Numbered from the stretch's first letter, positions 1 through 6,203 are shown. The stretch is 7,317 nt of DNA from a bacterium (GCA_025980505.1 JAICXI010000082.1:1-7317); one strand, 5' to 3'. The notes: generated by a model not told the origin, from the sequence alone. Numbers and translations are program-made.

Positions 1-1
1 G

Positions 2-319
2 AAGTTGAATGAAATGCTGCCGACCTTGAAGACCGCCGTTATGTGCGCCGAAGCCGTGCCCTGGCGCTGCCACCGGTCGCTCATCTCGGACATCGAAACC
101 GCGCGGGGCATCCCGGTGGAGCACCTGATGTCCCCCACTTCCATGCGGCCCCATGAAATGACGCCCTTCGCCCTGGTGGATCGAAAGTCGAAACCGCCGA
201 AGGTCACCTACCCGGCCGCCCCCGAAGGCACAAGCCAGCCCGGCCTTCCCGGCATGCCTCCCGCCGTTTCCCCGCCAAAAAGCTCCGCCCGGAAAAAACC
301 CACCGATAAGAAAAATTAA
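2..319 (+). CDS. DUF488 family protein, C-terminal part (5' end outside window)
   Basis: The reading frame is open from the window edge to the TAA at 317-319, so this is the tail of a longer gene. The stretch MCAEAVPWRCHRSLISD, followed by an HEMTPFA segment and a YP pair, is the C-terminal signature of DUF488 proteins. In that family the Cys/Arg-containing MCAE...CHR motif is the most conserved part. No biochemical role can be stated with confidence. After the domain ends (around the YP at roughly residue 70 of the visible part) comes a tail of about 35 residues rich in Pro, Lys and Ser, which looks disordered and basic. A TTG at 5 could be read as a start, but that would cut the conserved domain, so the gene is partial rather than short. 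It converges on bluB, with structured intergenic DNA between them. Confidence 0.8.
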   Translation, partial: KLNEMLPTLKTAVMCAEAVPWRCHRSLISDIETARGIPVEHLMSPTSMRPHEMTPFALVDRKSKPPKVTYPAAPEGTSQPGLPGMPPAVSPPKSSARKKPTDKKN

Positions 320-324
320 TCCCC

Positions 325-398
325 CGGCAGGCTGCCGAAAAACTTAAAGAGGGCCACCCAGCAGCCTGCCTACCCCTAATTTCTTCCGGAATTTGGGG
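325..398. other. Hairpin-rich convergent intergenic segment
   Basis: Directly after the DUF488 stop there are two structures. The 10-mer GGCAGGCTGC (326-335) has its exact reverse complement at 361-370. It can alternatively fold locally as CGGCA-GGC-TGCCG (325-337), which is followed by a run of five A. A second hairpin at 373-383/388-398 has a CCCC/GGGG base, one mismatch and a UUCC loop. Neither is followed by a T-run on the + strand. They may help end transcription or protect 3' ends of the converging messages. The function is inferred from position only. Confidence 0.35.
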
Positions 399-416
399 GT
401 TCCATAGAATGTTTTT

Positions 417-444
417 AAAAAGTCCCGCCAAAGGAGGACTTTTT
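417..444. terminator. Bidirectional rho-independent terminator between DUF488 gene and bluB
   Basis: AAAAAGTCC (417-425) is the exact reverse complement of GGACTTTTT (436-444), with a 10-base loop. On both strands the stem ends in a U-run, as expected of a terminator shared by two converging genes. The GC part of the stem is short (GTCC), so its strength is uncertain. Position between the + strand DUF488 stop (319) and the - strand bluB stop (509) supports the call. Confidence 0.6.
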
Positions 445-475
445 CAGCATTCCGCTAGGTGCGCAACAAGTATTA

Positions 476-489
476 TTCCCTTGTGGGAA
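476..489 (-). other. Small hairpin just after bluB stop
   Basis: TTCCC (476-480) and GGGAA (485-489) pair around a four-base TTGT loop, about 20 bases beyond the bluB stop codon on the - strand. It is followed on that strand by TAATACTT rather than a U-run, so it is at most a weak or auxiliary 3'-end structure upstream of the stronger terminator at 417-444. Confidence 0.25.
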
Positions 490-508
490 CCGGCCAACCG
501 CCGTTCTT

Positions 509-1162
509 TTATTCTTTCCGTCCCCACTGGTCCACATAGACCAGGTCCGAAAAGGGGACCTGCGGCAGCCAGCCGGCGGTCTTGAGTTCGGGCTCGGGGG
601 CGAAACTATCGGTGTAGCCCACGCAAAGGTAGGCGATGGGCACCACGCCTTGCGGCAATCCCATCAAGGCCGCCAGTTCCCCGGGCTTGATGATGCTCAC
701 CCAGCCCACGCCCACCCCCTCGCATCGCGCGGCCAGCCAGAGGTTTTGAACGGCGCAAACCGTGCTGAAGAGGTCCATATCGGGCTGGGCGGTCCGGCCC
801 AGGACCAGGGGCCCAAACCGGTTACGGTCGCAGGTCACGCAGATATTCAAGGCCGACTCCAGGATGCCTTCCAGCTTCAGGGCCGCGTACTTTTCCCCGC
901 GCTCGCCCGCGAACAGGCCCTTGGCTTCCTCATTGGCGCGCTGGAAGGCCGCGTGAACCTTGCGGCGGACTTCCAGGTCCTTCACCAGGATGAAGTTCCA
1001 AGGCTGGCTGTAGCCCACGGAAGGGGCCTGCATGGCGGCGGTCAGGATCCGCCCCAGGACGGCCTCGGGAACCGGACCGGATTTGAACCGGCGCACGTCC
1101 CGCCGCTCCCGGATCACGCGGTAGACCGCTTCGCGATCCTTTTCGCCAAAACCACCGTTCAT
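509..1162 (-). CDS. bluB: 5,6-dimethylbenzimidazole synthase (BluB), nitroreductase fold
   Basis: BluB is a cytosolic flavoenzyme that fragments reduced FMN with oxygen to give 5,6-dimethylbenzimidazole, the lower axial ligand of vitamin B12. The 217-residue product starts with RRDVRRF (residues 20-26) and APSVGYSQPWNFI (46-58), the hallmark region of BluB within the nitroreductase superfamily. Asp22 and Ser156 (in GVGWVSI) fit the catalytic Asp and Ser known from Sinorhizobium BluB, with almost the same spacing. A later NLWLAARCEGVGVGW segment is also typical. I chose the ATG at 1162 because GGGGG lies six bases upstream and the conserved part begins soon after. ATGs at 1168 and 1258 are in frame, but the residues from 1258 look like translated intergenic DNA. 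It is the third gene of the riboswitch-led btu operon, about 100 bases after btuC, and this context favours BluB over a generic nitroreductase. Confidence 0.88.
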   Translation of the reverse strand: MNGGFGEKDREAVYRVIRERRDVRRFKSGPVPEAVLGRILTAAMQAPSVGYSQPWNFILVKDLEVRRKVHAAFQRANEEAKGLFAGERGEKYAALKLEGILESALNICVTCDRNRFGPLVLGRTAQPDMDLFSTVCAVQNLWLAARCEGVGVGWVSIIKPGELAALMGLPQGVVPIAYLCVGYTDSFAPEPELKTAGWLPQVPFSDLVYVDQWGRKE

Positions 1163-1262
1163 GTCCATCCCCCAAAAGGGAATCCTGAATTTTGAATTCC
1201 GGATACTTGCCGGGCCTAAGTGTTGCACTTCGTTATTGAACTGGGGATTCAAAATCATCCCT
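1163..1262 (-). other. btuC-bluB intercistronic spacer with nested inverted repeats
   Basis: ATTTTGAAT (1189-1197) has its exact reverse complement at 1247-1255. Between them sits a perfect AAGTG-TTG-CACTT hairpin (1218-1230). The outer arms continue with near matches (CC/GG). An ATG at 1258 follows the btuC stop by four bases, so an N-terminally extended bluB is formally possible. The structure could instead set the ratio of BtuC to BluB or separate them in the message. No T-run follows the hairpins, so I do not call a terminator. Confidence 0.35.
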
Positions 1263-2276
1263 TCACGCCGCCAGGTAATTCCTGCGGTGGAACAACAGCC
1301 ACAACAGCACCGGCACGCCCAAAAGCGCGGTCAGGACCCCCACCGGCACTTCCGTGGAACCGAAAAAGGACCGGGCCACGGTGTCGCAAAGCATGAGGAA
1401 AGCCCCGCCCCCCAAGGCGCTGCAGGGCAAAAGGAAGCGGTGGTCATTGCCGATCCAAAGGCGGTAGATGTGGGGGATGATGAGCCCCACGAAGGCAATG
1501 GGGCCGGTCAAGGCCACCACCGCGCTGGTCATGAGGGACGCCACCACGATGGAACCCACGATCACCCGCGAGGTGGGCACGCCCTTCACCTTGGCCAGTT
1601 CCTCGCCCGCGGACAGCAAGTTGAGCTCCCGGGCCAGGGCCCAGAGCGCCAGGAAACCGGCTCCAACTCCCAGGGCCAATTTAACCACCGTGCCCAGCTC
1701 CACCACGTCCAAACTTCCGATCATCCAATGGATCATGGCGTAAGCCTGGGTGAAATCCGCGATGTAATAAGCCAGCAACACCAGGGCGTTGAAGAAGTAA
1801 TTGATGGCCACGCCGGCCAAAAGCAGCGTAAGCGCGGAAAAGGAACGAAGCATCGACGCCAGGGAATAGACGAGGAAAAGGGAAAAAAGCGCGCCCAGGA
1901 ACGAAAAGAGGGTGACCAGGGAAAAGCCGTGCACCAGGGTGGTGAACCCCAGGAGGATGGCCACCACGGCCCCGAAGGAACTGCCGCCGGCCACGCCCAA
2001 CGTGAAGGGACAAGCCAGGGGGTTGCGCAACACCGCCTGGAACACGATCCCGGCGCAAGCCATGGCGGCGCCGGCCAAGGCGGCCAGGAGGTTGCGGGGC
2101 AGGCGGATGGAAAAAAAGATTTGCGCGTCCTGGTTGCCGGGCAAAGGCGGCCAGGCCTGGAACACCCGGGCCCAGGACACCTGGGTGGGCCCCACCAGGG
2201 GGCAGCCGAAGAGCACCAAGACGAAGAAAACCGCCGTGAAGAGCAAAACGAAGGTTTTAGAGGCCGTACGGTTCAT
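1263..2276 (-). CDS. btuC: FecCD-family ABC transporter permease, probable cobalamin importer BtuC
   Basis: This inner-membrane permease would form a homodimer that passes a corrinoid from a periplasmic binding protein into the cell. The 337-residue product is the usual family length and mostly hydrophobic, compatible with about ten membrane helices. The FecCD signature appears as RLPRNLLAALAGAAMACAG (residues 58-76) and RNPLACPFTLGV (84-95). The family C-terminal block with PHIYR (268-272) and CDTVAR...EVPVGVLTALLGVP (297-322) follows, and the segment between holds the cytoplasmic coupling region. The family also carries siderophores and heme, so the B12 assignment rests on the upstream cobalamin riboswitch and bluB downstream. 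The start ATG is at 2276. A GAGG that overlaps the btuD stop codon serves as its ribosome-binding site about ten bases upstream, suggesting tight coupling to btuD. Confidence 0.85.
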   Translation of the reverse strand: MNRTASKTFVLLFTAVFFVLVLFGCPLVGPTQVSWARVFQAWPPLPGNQDAQIFFSIRLPRNLLAALAGAAMACAGIVFQAVLRNPLACPFTLGVAGGSSFGAVVAILLGFTTLVHGFSLVTLFSFLGALFSLFLVYSLASMLRSFSALTLLLAGVAINYFFNALVLLAYYIADFTQAYAMIHWMIGSLDVVELGTVVKLALGVGAGFLALWALARELNLLSAGEELAKVKGVPTSRVIVGSIVVASLMTSAVVALTGPIAFVGLIIPHIYRLWIGNDHRFLLPCSALGGGAFLMLCDTVARSFFGSTEVPVGVLTALLGVPVLLWLLFHRRNYLAA

Positions 2277-2288
2277 TGAAAAAGAACC

Positions 2289-3101
2289 TCATCCATTGTC
2301 ATTGCGAAGAATCACCGCATTTTTGTTTTTAGGCACGAAATAAGGAAAATCCCCCTTGTGGCTCAGCTTGTCCACGGCGACGCCGAGGACCGCCCCGATG
2401 TTCCCCGGCGTCAGCACTTTCTGGGGCGCGCCTTGCGCGAAAACCCTGCCTTCCTTCATGAGCACCAGCCGGTCGAGGAACCGCCCCGCCAAGTTCAGCT
2501 CGTGGGTGGCCACCACCACGGTCAAGCCTTCCTCCCGGTGGAGTTTCCGGACGATCTCAAAAAGGAGGATTTGGTGGGAAAGGTCCAGGGACAAGGTGGG
2601 TTCGTCCAGCAAGAGGACCCGCGGCGTCTGCGCCAAGGCGGACGCCAACAGCACGCGCTGACGTTCCCCGCCGGAAAGCTCGCCGTAAGAGCGGCCCTTG
2701 AAATCTAGGGCATCGCACAGGGAAAGCGCCCTTTCACAAACGGCGCGGTCCTCCGCAGTGAAGGGTTGGAAGCGCCCCACATAGGGGTGCCGGCCCATCC
2801 CGACGATTTCCATGACCGTCAAGGGGAAGGTGAAGTGCAGGCCCTGGGGAACATAGGCGATCTTCCGCGCCCTTTCCCTCACCGGCAGGTCCTGAAGGGG
2901 CCTTCCCTCCAAAAGCACGCGGCCTTGCTGGGGCCTGGCCAAACCCACCATGAGCTTCAACAGCGTGGACTTGCCCGCTCCGTTAGGGCCCAAAAGGCCG
3001 ACCAAGCCCCCCTTTTCAACCGAGAGGGTGGTTGGGTGCAATTCGAATCCGCAATGGGAAGGGTAACGGAAGGAAAGATTTTGGATTTCAAAAAGAAACA
3101 T
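2289..3101 (-). CDS. btuD: ABC transporter ATP-binding protein, probable cobalamin importer BtuD
   Basis: This is the cytosolic ATPase that would power the BtuC permease. The 270-residue product carries all nucleotide-binding motifs in order: Walker A GPNGAGKST (38-46), Q-loop glutamine in YVPQ (86), signature LSGGERQR (142-149), Walker B RVLLLDEP (161-168), D-loop SLD, and switch His200 in ATHEL. The MGRHPY segment before the signature is typical of the FecE/FhuC/BtuD class. A 10-codon extension from a TTG at 3131 is possible. The ATG at 3101 is better, because GGAG lies eight bases upstream and residue 5 onward matches the family's usual beginning. The ribosome-binding region is the 3' arm of a perfect 8-bp inverted repeat in the riboswitch leader. 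First gene of the operon; 12 bases separate it from btuC. Confidence 0.88.
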   Translation of the reverse strand: MFLFEIQNLSFRYPSHCGFELHPTTLSVEKGGLVGLLGPNGAGKSTLLKLMVGLARPQQGRVLLEGRPLQDLPVRERARKIAYVPQGLHFTFPLTVMEIVGMGRHPYVGRFQPFTAEDRAVCERALSLCDALDFKGRSYGELSGGERQRVLLASALAQTPRVLLLDEPTLSLDLSHQILLFEIVRKLHREEGLTVVVATHELNLAGRFLDRLVLMKEGRVFAQGAPQKVLTPGNIGAVLGVAVDKLSHKGDFPYFVPKNKNAVILRNDNG

Positions 3102-3153
3102 ACCCTCATCTCCACTTTCAAAATCGGGCAAGGCCCGAGGAGGTCATGAGGGT
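3102..3153 (-). promoter_or_regulatory. btuD leader hairpin: Shine-Dalgarno sequestor with nested GC hairpin
   Basis: On the - strand, ACCCTCAT (3153-3146) is the exact reverse complement of ATGAGGGT (3109-3102), which touches the btuD start codon at 3101 and covers part of its ribosome-binding region. Nested inside is TCGGGC-CTT-GCCCGA (3138-3124) followed by TTTT, a small terminator-like hairpin. Either element could be the output of the cobalamin riboswitch: blocked translation, or attenuated transcription. The pairing is seen; the regulatory role is inferred from position. Confidence 0.55.
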
Positions 3154-3154
3154 G

Positions 3155-3207
3155 ATGCAGTTTTCAATGCCGGGGCCGGAGGCCCCGTTTCGATGGATCA
3201 ACTGCAT
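3155..3207 (-). promoter_or_regulatory. Long stem-loop between B12 aptamer and btuD sequestor
   Basis: ATGCAGTT (3207-3200 on the - strand) pairs exactly with AACTGCAT (3162-3155). Inside lies a perfect CGGGGCC-TCC-GGCCCCG hairpin (3187-3171). No T-run follows the inner hairpin. The outer 3' arm ends one base before the sequestor's 5' arm, so the two helices could stack or compete. Probably part of the riboswitch expression platform. Confidence 0.45.
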
Positions 3208-3239
3208 AAAGCCCTTTCCCCGAGGCTTGCTTATTCTCC

Positions 3240-3433
3240 ATCCAAGGCCGGTCTCCTGGCTTAGGGCTTTCCCGAATTCCCGGCCTTCCCGCCTGTTTAT
3301 CCCATCTCCGACCCGAAAGTTCGTTTCAGGTCTTCAAAAAGTGAACAGTGCAGTGGCCTGGGGGGAAGAAAGATCGCCCTTCACAGTGGCGGGTCCGCAT
3401 CGGTCTCACACCGATTTCCCGAGCACCTTGGAT
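3240..3433 (-). promoter_or_regulatory. Adenosylcobalamin (B12) riboswitch aptamer
   Basis: Read on the - strand, the region opens with ATCCAAGG (3433-3426), continues with GGGAA (3420-3416) and an AUCGG...CCGAU stem (3415-3399). Next come GCGGACCCGCCACTGTGA (3398-3381), containing the conserved GCCACUG core, and near the 3' end the B12 box AAGCCAGGAGACCGGCC (3262-3246). The last eight bases CCTTGGAT (3247-3240) pair exactly with the first eight to close P1. These are the conserved parts of the cobalamin riboswitch in the right order, and about 194 bases is a usual aptamer size. It senses adenosylcobalamin and normally turns the downstream genes off when B12 is abundant. It controls btuD, btuC and bluB. 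Confidence 0.93.
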
Positions 3434-3443
3434 CGATGGGGCT

Positions 3444-3472
3444 ATTTAAGGGCCTGTGCTTCCAGGTGTCAA
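3444..3472 (-). promoter_or_regulatory. Sigma-70-type promoter of the riboswitch-btuDC-bluB unit
   Basis: On the - strand a perfect -35 TTGACA (3472-3467) is followed after 17 bases by TTAAAT (3449-3444), four of six matches to TATAAT. The predicted start near 3437 is only about four bases before the P1 helix of the riboswitch (3433), which is the geometry expected for a leader that begins with its aptamer. The agreement of two independent signals raises confidence. Confidence 0.65.
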
Positions 3473-3489
3473 CGGACTTTGGCGGAATT

Positions 3490-3505
3490 TGTGAGCGGCC
3501 TCATA
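3490..3505. promoter_or_regulatory. CRP/FNR-superfamily-like operator in the divergent btuD-cydA region
   Basis: TGTGA-N6-TCATA (3490-3505) matches nine of ten positions of the CRP palindrome TGTGA-N6-TCACA. Its centre (3497.5) lies about 42 bases before a start predicted from the possible cydA -10 TAAACT at 3528-3533, which has no recognisable -35, as in class II CRP-type promoters. It also lies about 60 bases upstream of the predicted btu start. The match is seen; regulator and target are inferred. Confidence 0.35.
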
Positions 3506-3527
3506 GTTTCGGGCATCCCCACCCTTT

Positions 3528-3533
3528 TAAACT
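3528..3533 (+). promoter_or_regulatory. cydA: Possible -10 element of the cydAB promoter
   Basis: TAAACT matches TATAAT at four of six positions and lies about 80 bases before the cydA start. No good -35 hexamer is found 16-18 bases upstream, so the call depends on activation from the CRP-like site at 3490-3505. It is weak on its own. Confidence 0.2.
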
Positions 3534-3614
3534 ACCGATCGATTACCGGGCCCTTCGCTTGCATCGCCCAACCGTAAGATTTAGGCTAACCCCGCCCCTC
3601 TTAAAGGAGACGCC

Positions 3615-4955
3615 ATGGATGCCCTGATGCTGGCCCGCGCGCAATTCGGATTCACCATCGCCTTCCATTACATCTTTCCGCCCTTGAGTATCGGATTGGG
3701 ATTGAACCTGGTGCTGATGGAGAGCTTCTACTATTTCACCCGAAAACCCCTGTACCTGGAGATGGCCCGGTTCTGGACCCGCATCTTCGGGCTCATTTTC
3801 GCCATCGGGGTGGCTTCGGGCATCGTGATGGAATTCGAGTTCGGCACCAACTGGTCCACTTATTCCCGCTTCGTGGGCGACGTTTTCGGAAGCGCCCTGG
3901 CCGCCGAAGGCATCTTCGCCTTTTTCCTGGAATCGGGCTTCCTGGCCCTCCTCTTATTCGGCTGGGACCGCATCGGCGCCGGGGCCCATCTTTTCGCAAC
4001 CTTCATGGTGGCCCTGGGCGCGCATTTCAGCGCCATCTGGATCGTCGTGGCTAATTCCTGGCAGCAAACCCCGGCCGGATACCACCTGGTGGGCCGGCCG
4101 GGCGGCGGCATCCGGGCCGAAGTCACGGATTTCTGGCAGGCGGTGCTGAACCCTTCCACCTTGAGCCGCGTGGGGCACGTCTACATGGGCGCCTGGCAGG
4201 CCGGGGCTTTCGCGGTGCTCAGCGTCAGCGCTTACTACCTCTTGAAGAAGAAAAACCTGGAGTTCGCCAAAGCCTGCCTCAAGATCGCCCTGGTGGTGGC
4301 GGCCGTGGCTTCCCTCCTGCAACTTTTTTCGGGCCACGAGAGCGCTGAAGTCGTGAGCGCCACCCAACCCGCCAAGCTGGCCGCTTACGAGGGCCATTAC
4401 GAAACCGCGCCCGCCGGGCTTTACCTTTTCGGCTGGGTGGATGAAAAGGCCGGACAAACCCACGGCGTGGCCCTGCCCGGGCTCTTAAGCTGGCTGGTGT
4501 CGGGAAAATCCGACGCTCCGGTCACGGGACTCAATGCCTTTCCCCCGGACAAGCGGCCGCCCGTGAATTTCGTATTCCAGACCTACCACGCCATGGTGGC
4601 CATCGGCCTGGCCCTCATCCTCATCGCCTGGCTGGGAGTTTTCCTCTGGTGGCGGGGCGCGCTTTTCACAACCCGGTGGTACCTGGCCGTCCTGGTCGGA
4701 TCCGTGCTCCTGCCCCAGGCCGCCAACCAATTGGGATGGTTTTCCGCCGAAGTGGGACGCCAGCCTTATATCGTGTACAACCTGATGAAAACCTCCGACG
4801 CCCTCTCTAAAGCGGTGAAGCCCGGCGAGATCCTGGCGTCCCTCCTGCTTTTCGGCTTCCTTTATCTTTTGCTTTTCATTCTTTTCATTTACCTGCTCAA
4901 CGACAAGATCCAACACGGGCTTCGCATGAAGGCGGGGGAGGGACATCGCGCATGA
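3615..4955 (+). CDS. cydA: Cytochrome bd-type quinol oxidase subunit I (CydA)
   Basis: This inner-membrane subunit oxidises quinol and reduces oxygen to water using hemes b558, b595 and d. The 446-residue product holds every expected ligand: His18, Glu98, Glu106, His188, Met327 and Glu379 correspond to E. coli His19, Glu99, Glu107, His186, Met393 and Glu445. Lys254 and Glu259 in the QPAKLAAYEG motif match the quinol-binding Q-loop residues. The Q-loop lacks the long E. coli insertion, and the GHESAEVVSATQPAKLAA wording resembles the cyanide-insensitive (CIO) branch. One oddity is GRQPY (381-385) where the family normally has GRQPW. Hydrophobicity fits about nine helices. The start at 3615 has AAAGGAG six bases upstream. 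The gene ends in an ATGA overlap with cydB. Confidence 0.95.
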   Translation: MDALMLARAQFGFTIAFHYIFPPLSIGLGLNLVLMESFYYFTRKPLYLEMARFWTRIFGLIFAIGVASGIVMEFEFGTNWSTYSRFVGDVFGSALAAEGIFAFFLESGFLALLLFGWDRIGAGAHLFATFMVALGAHFSAIWIVVANSWQQTPAGYHLVGRPGGGIRAEVTDFWQAVLNPSTLSRVGHVYMGAWQAGAFAVLSVSAYYLLKKKNLEFAKACLKIALVVAAVASLLQLFSGHESAEVVSATQPAKLAAYEGHYETAPAGLYLFGWVDEKAGQTHGVALPGLLSWLVSGKSDAPVTGLNAFPPDKRPPVNFVFQTYHAMVAIGLALILIAWLGVFLWWRGALFTTRWYLAVLVGSVLLPQAANQLGWFSAEVGRQPYIVYNLMKTSDALSKAVKPGEILASLLLFGFLYLLLFILFIYLLNDKIQHGLRMKAGEGHRA

Positions 4956-5974
4956 ATTACGACTGGCAGACCCTTTGGTTCATCCTGGTGGGGACGCTTT
5001 TTTCCGGCTACGCCATCCTGGACGGCTTCGACTTGGGTGTGGGGGCGCTGCACCTTTTCGTGAGATCCGACAAGGAGCGCCGCGTCTTCCTCAATTCCAT
5101 CGGCCCCATCTGGGACGGGAACGAAGTCTGGCTGGTGACGGGCGGGGGGGCCCTTTTCGCCGCCTTCCCCGAGGTCTATGCCACGGTCTTTTCCGGTTTT
5201 TACCTGGCCTTCATGCTGCTCCTGGTGGCCCTGCTCTTCCGCGCCGTGGCCATCGAGTCCCGGAGCAAACAGCCCATGAAATGGTGGCGGAACTTTTGGG
5301 ACGCCAGCTTTTCAGTGAGCAGCATCGCCTCCTCGCTCTTGATCGGCGTGGCCCTGGGCAACATCGCCTGGGGCATCCCCCTGGGAGCCGACCGCGAGTA
5401 CGCCGGCAGTTTCCTGGGGCTCTTGAAACCCTATCCCCTCCTTTTAGGCGTGACCACCCTCGCCCTTTTCATGATGCACGGCTCCATTTACATCGTGTTG
5501 AAAACCGAGGGCCCCTTGCAGCAACGGCTGAAAGGCTGGGGGAAAAACACCATGATTTTCTTCATCCTTTGCTACGCCATCACCACCTTGGCCACGCTGC
5601 TTTACGTCCCGCACATGCTCGCCACCCTCCAGCGATACCCGGCGCTCTTCATCGTGCCGGTCCTCAGCGTGCTTTTCATCGCCAATATCCCGAGGAACGT
5701 CAGCAAGGGCCAGGGAGTGGGCGCCTTCCTCTCTTCCTGCGGCGCGTTGCTCACTTTGATGGCCTTGTTCGGAATCGGCATGTATCCGGACATGGTTTAC
5801 TCCAACCCCTCGCCGGACAACAGCCTCACCATCTACAACTCGGCCTCCTCCTTGAAGACCTTGAGGATCATGGCGTTGATGGCCGCTATCGGCATGCCCC
5901 TGGTTCTTTCCTATACGGCCAGCATTTACTGGGTCTTCCGCGGCAAGGTGAAAATTGACGCTCACAGTTATTAA
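4952..5974 (+). CDS. cydB: Cytochrome bd-type quinol oxidase subunit II (CydB)
   Basis: CydB is the heme-free partner of CydA in the inner membrane and stabilises the heme cluster. The 340-residue product shows the family opening DGFDLGVG (24-31), PIWDGNEVW (52-60), and GGALFAAFPEVYATVFSGFY in the following helix. Asp24 and Asp55 match the conserved E. coli Asp25 and Asp58. The Gln of the E. coli WDGNQVW motif is Glu58 here. NPSPDNSLTIYNSASS near the C-terminus corresponds to the conserved NASLT...ATSS region. Its ATG overlaps the cydA stop by four bases (ATGA), so translation is coupled. No small third subunit (CydX-like single-helix protein) follows it before the origin region. No clear terminator with a T-run is visible after the stop, only the palindrome CCGGCGCCGG. 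Confidence 0.95.
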   Translation: MNYDWQTLWFILVGTLFSGYAILDGFDLGVGALHLFVRSDKERRVFLNSIGPIWDGNEVWLVTGGGALFAAFPEVYATVFSGFYLAFMLLLVALLFRAVAIESRSKQPMKWWRNFWDASFSVSSIASSLLIGVALGNIAWGIPLGADREYAGSFLGLLKPYPLLLGVTTLALFMMHGSIYIVLKTEGPLQQRLKGWGKNTMIFFILCYAITTLATLLYVPHMLATLQRYPALFIVPVLSVLFIANIPRNVSKGQGVGAFLSSCGALLTLMALFGIGMYPDMVYSNPSPDNSLTIYNSASSLKTLRIMALMAAIGMPLVLSYTASIYWVFRGKVKIDAHSY

Positions 5975-5995
5975 GGCCGGCGCCGGGGGGAACTT

Positions 5996-6172
5996 TTAAC
6001 CGGATGCCGCAAAATACTTTTTCAGCACCCGGTTGAGATCCGAGAGGACCTTTTCACGGCGCGGCTTCCCGGGTTGTTCTCGGACCGGACCGCCTCCAGC
6101 CAGCCACCCACCGCCGTCTTTTTGTCAAGCGGTTCCGGAAAAACTTTCGCGGTTGAGGATGTCCTTTCCCAT
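5996..6172 (-). pseudogene. Small - strand reading frame with internal UGA and frame breaks
   Basis: On the - strand an ATG at 6172 has AAGGGA five bases upstream and reads MGKDILNRESFSGTA, then UGA (6127-6125). The same frame continues without further stop to a TAA at 5998-5996, ending in REKVLSDLNRVLKKYFAASG, which looks like an amphipathic protein C-terminus. The middle reads better in another frame, as PEPLDKKTAVGGWLEAVRSE. One base lost in the T-run at 6134-6138 and a later compensating shift would join the pieces into a protein of about 58 residues. I do not recognise the family. It may be a decayed gene, a sequencing error, or chance. It is convergent with cydB. Confidence 0.3.
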
Positions 6173-6203
6173 GGAAATCCCTTCCGATCCGGGCCGGGAA
6201 TTT

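Noticed and set aside
1161..2279. Long + strand open frame of 372 codons opposite btuC
   Set aside because: Its product is full of Gln, His, Gly and Glu in the pattern of an antisense reading of a GC-rich membrane-protein gene, while the - strand frame has clear FecCD motifs.
3489..3506. Rex-type operator near cydA
   Set aside because: TTGTGA is present, but the second half and spacing do not fit TTGTGAA-N6-TTCACAA; the CRP-type reading fits better.
3032..3627. Open frames across the riboswitch on the + strand
   Set aside because: They cross the conserved B12 aptamer and its leader on the opposite strand and have no protein-family features.
3954..4946. Two - strand open frames opposite cydA
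   Set aside because: Antisense shadows without motifs or ribosome-binding sites; cydA is intact on the other strand.
4975..5958. Long + strand open frame of 327 codons inside cydB
   Set aside because: It is an Arg/His/Pro-rich out-of-frame shadow of cydB, which has conserved motifs throughout.
6125..6127. UGA read as selenocysteine in the small - strand frame
   Set aside because: No convincing SECIS-like hairpin follows, and the next stretch looks more protein-like in a different frame, so a frameshift is simpler.
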